Source: Planctomycetota bacterium
GTDB lineage: Bacteria; Planctomycetota; UBA11346
DNA length: 64,000 nucleotides
NCBI GenBank assembly: GCA_014193115.1
Contig: BJHQ01000003.1
Coordinates: 66,768-130,767 of the forward strand
Direction: 5' to 3'
Positions 62,730 through 64,000 of this stretch are shown piece by piece. A program made the position numbers and the translations under genes. The notes beneath the pieces were generated by a model that worked only from the letters and a program-made list of their open reading frames with translations, ran no database searches and was not told where the DNA came from. Each line of letters begins with the position of its first letter. Within the stretch, counting starts at the first letter, position 1.

Positions 62730-63039
62730 CAACGCGGAGTCTCCGCCTGAGGGTTCGTTCAGGAATACCTTGGGCGGATCCGGTGCGGCGATGCCCCATC
62801 GCCGGAATGGCTCGGAGTTGCGGAGCCATTCCGAATCCAACTCAGCGGCCACGGTCAGACCAAGCCGCCATCGGAACCAACGTCGCGCCGGCGATGAGGG
62901 CATCGCCGCTCCGAAACGCGCGCCTTGTTGTTGCTGCGTCCTCTCTTGGCCGTGCTGCCGCTCGGCGCACCCAGGCCTTCGGTTCATTGACTGTTTTTGC
63001 CCGGGTCGATCGTCCCGCCGCAATGCACGGTGATCGGCC
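62730..63039. other. 310-bp non-coding gap with three hairpins
   Basis: Arms CGGCGATG/CATCGCCG at 62786-62804, GGAATGGCTC/GAGCCATTCC at 62804-62832 directly abutting, and again CGGCGATG/CATCGCCG at 62889-62908. No T-run follows, and the open frames across the region look spurious. It may be a repeat cluster, a terminator region for the efflux operon, or a structured RNA. Confidence 0.55.
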
Positions 63040-64000
63040 ATGACCATGCCGCCGACGTCCGCCGACCCCGCGGCCGCGCCGGTCCTGCGCCGGATTGGCT
63101 GGCTGCATTTCGCCAACGACGCCACCCTCGATTTCCTCACGCCGTTGCTACCTGCTGGAGTTCCGGTGGCTTGGATCGGGGTGATGGAAGGCCTCGCCGA
63201 CGGGATCGGTCAGGTGCTGAAGCTGGTCACCGGCCGGGCCAGCGATCGCAGCGGCCGGCGGGCGGCCTGGGTCGCTACTGGATATCTTGTGAACGCCTGG
63301 GCCCGGCCGCTGACTGCGGTCGGCATGTGTTTCTTCTGGCCGTTGTGGATCGTCGGCTGCCGGATCATCGATCGGGTCGGCAAGGGTTTGCGCGGCAGCG
63401 CCACTGACGCCCTGGTCGCGGACTGGTCCGCCGGCCCGGACCGCGCAGCGGCCTTCGCCTGGATGCGGACCATGGACCATCTCGGCGCCACGGTCGGCGG
63501 CTTGGCGGCCGCCTTGGCCGCGTGGTGGCTGCCTCCGGAACGCCTGTGGATGGCGGTGGCCGGGCTGGCGGTGGTCGCCGCCTGGGTCGCTTGGTTGTCC
63601 CGCGGCCTGCGCGACCGCGCAGCGGATGCTGCGGCTGCGCCGGCTGCGGCACCAGCCGGCTGGTGGCCGCGCAGTCCGGAGCTGCGCCGTCCGCTGCTCG
63701 CGATCGCCGTGGCCAGCATCGCCGCCAAACTCAGTCCGCTGCTGATCCTGGTCCATGTCGCCGGTGTCGAGGATCCCAGCCGTGCCTGGCCGTTATGGCT
63801 GATGTGCCTGGGCTGGGCGGGATTCGGCCTGATCCAGGCGATGGCGTCCGGAGTCGCCGGGATGATCGCGAAACGGCTGGGAAATCTGGTCGTTTTGCGC
63901 GCCGGCTGGGCCTTCGGCGCCGTCGGCTGCGTCGGCCTGGCGCTGGTGTCCGGCCCGCTGCTGCTGGTCGTCGGCGTCGCCTTCGCGATTCTCGCCGGGC
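63040..64000 (+). CDS. MFS transporter, cut by right edge
   Basis: Reading frame from ATG at 63040 (alternative Met at codon 3) through the end of the window (320 codons). At least eight helices seen. The loop 2-3 MFS signature appears as TGRASDRSGRRAAW, followed by NAWARPLTAVGMCFFWPLWI and IDRVGKGLRGSATDALVADW, a pattern of MFS drug/metabolite-type carriers. Starts with a cytoplasmic MTMPPTSADPAAAPVLRRIG. No substrate can be assigned. No Shine-Dalgarno precedes it. Confidence 0.85.
   Translation, partial: MTMPPTSADPAAAPVLRRIGWLHFANDATLDFLTPLLPAGVPVAWIGVMEGLADGIGQVLKLVTGRASDRSGRRAAWVATGYLVNAWARPLTAVGMCFFWPLWIVGCRIIDRVGKGLRGSATDALVADWSAGPDRAAAFAWMRTMDHLGATVGGLAAALAAWWLPPERLWMAVAGLAVVAAWVAWLSRGLRDRAADAAAAPAAAPAGWWPRSPELRRPLLAIAVASIAAKLSPLLILVHVAGVEDPSRAWPLWLMCLGWAGFGLIQAMASGVAGMIAKRLGNLVVLRAGWAFGAVGCVGLALVSGPLLLVVGVAFAILAG

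Overview
The window is about 64 kb of GC-rich bacterial chromosome (roughly two thirds G+C by eye), densely coded in long same-strand runs. It encodes a Gram-negative cell plan: Skp/OmpH, LpxD and an LpxC-FabZ fusion for lipid A, an Omp85-type barrel fusion, and TolC/RND efflux. The LpxC-FabZ fusion, DUF4159 proteins, giant periplasmic TPR proteins, sparse Shine-Dalgarno sites and many GAACCGCCAAGGCGCCAAG-type dispersed repeats best fit Planctomycetota or another PVC-group lineage. That placement is inference; there is no rRNA or tRNA in the window.

Layout. 1-5698 (minus): a catalytically degenerate Hanks-type kinase, a dynamin-family GTPase and an Hsp70-like ATPase that runs off the left edge, a three-gene set transcribed in that order. 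5839-9536 (minus): a secreted fusion of peptidase-MA-like zincin, TolB-like propeller and Omp85-like barrel, preceded by a small secreted protein. 9803-34219 (plus): a 24-kb block of three exported TPR proteins (one of 2838 residues), a small unknown, a TolQ/ExbB channel protein, two ExbD-like proteins, a TonB/TolA-like linker, two tandem paralogous DUF4159 membrane proteins, a polytopic membrane protein and a 1141-residue coiled-coil protein. It reads as an uncharacterised proton-motive-force-driven envelope machine and is the strongest candidate here for an undescribed system.

34397-39782 (minus): skp-like, lpxD, lpxC/fabZ, a low-GC DUF4279 gene and a cobA/hemD fusion in a tight array. 40067-42989 (plus): a small helical protein and the HrpB helicase. 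43102-51533 (minus): zur-like regulator, a flavin-dependent halogenase-like oxidoreductase, marR-yceI, a polytopic membrane protein, aroB, then a tandem array of six small paralogous membrane proteins plus a remnant, ending in dprA. 51608-62729 (plus): znuA, a His-rich membrane protein, znuC and znuB, then a Cys/His-rich small protein and a TolC-adaptor-RND heavy-metal efflux system with a His-rich periplasmic protein. 63040-64000: an MFS transporter cut by the right edge.

Intergenic DNA is rich in palindromic repeats of at least five families. The commonest is a MITE-like unit bounded by inverted arms of an 8-nt period (CGCCAAGA/G). These arms produce false N-terminal extensions in open reading frames, so several starts were moved downstream. 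No CRISPR array, tRNA, rRNA, integrase or transposase gene was seen.
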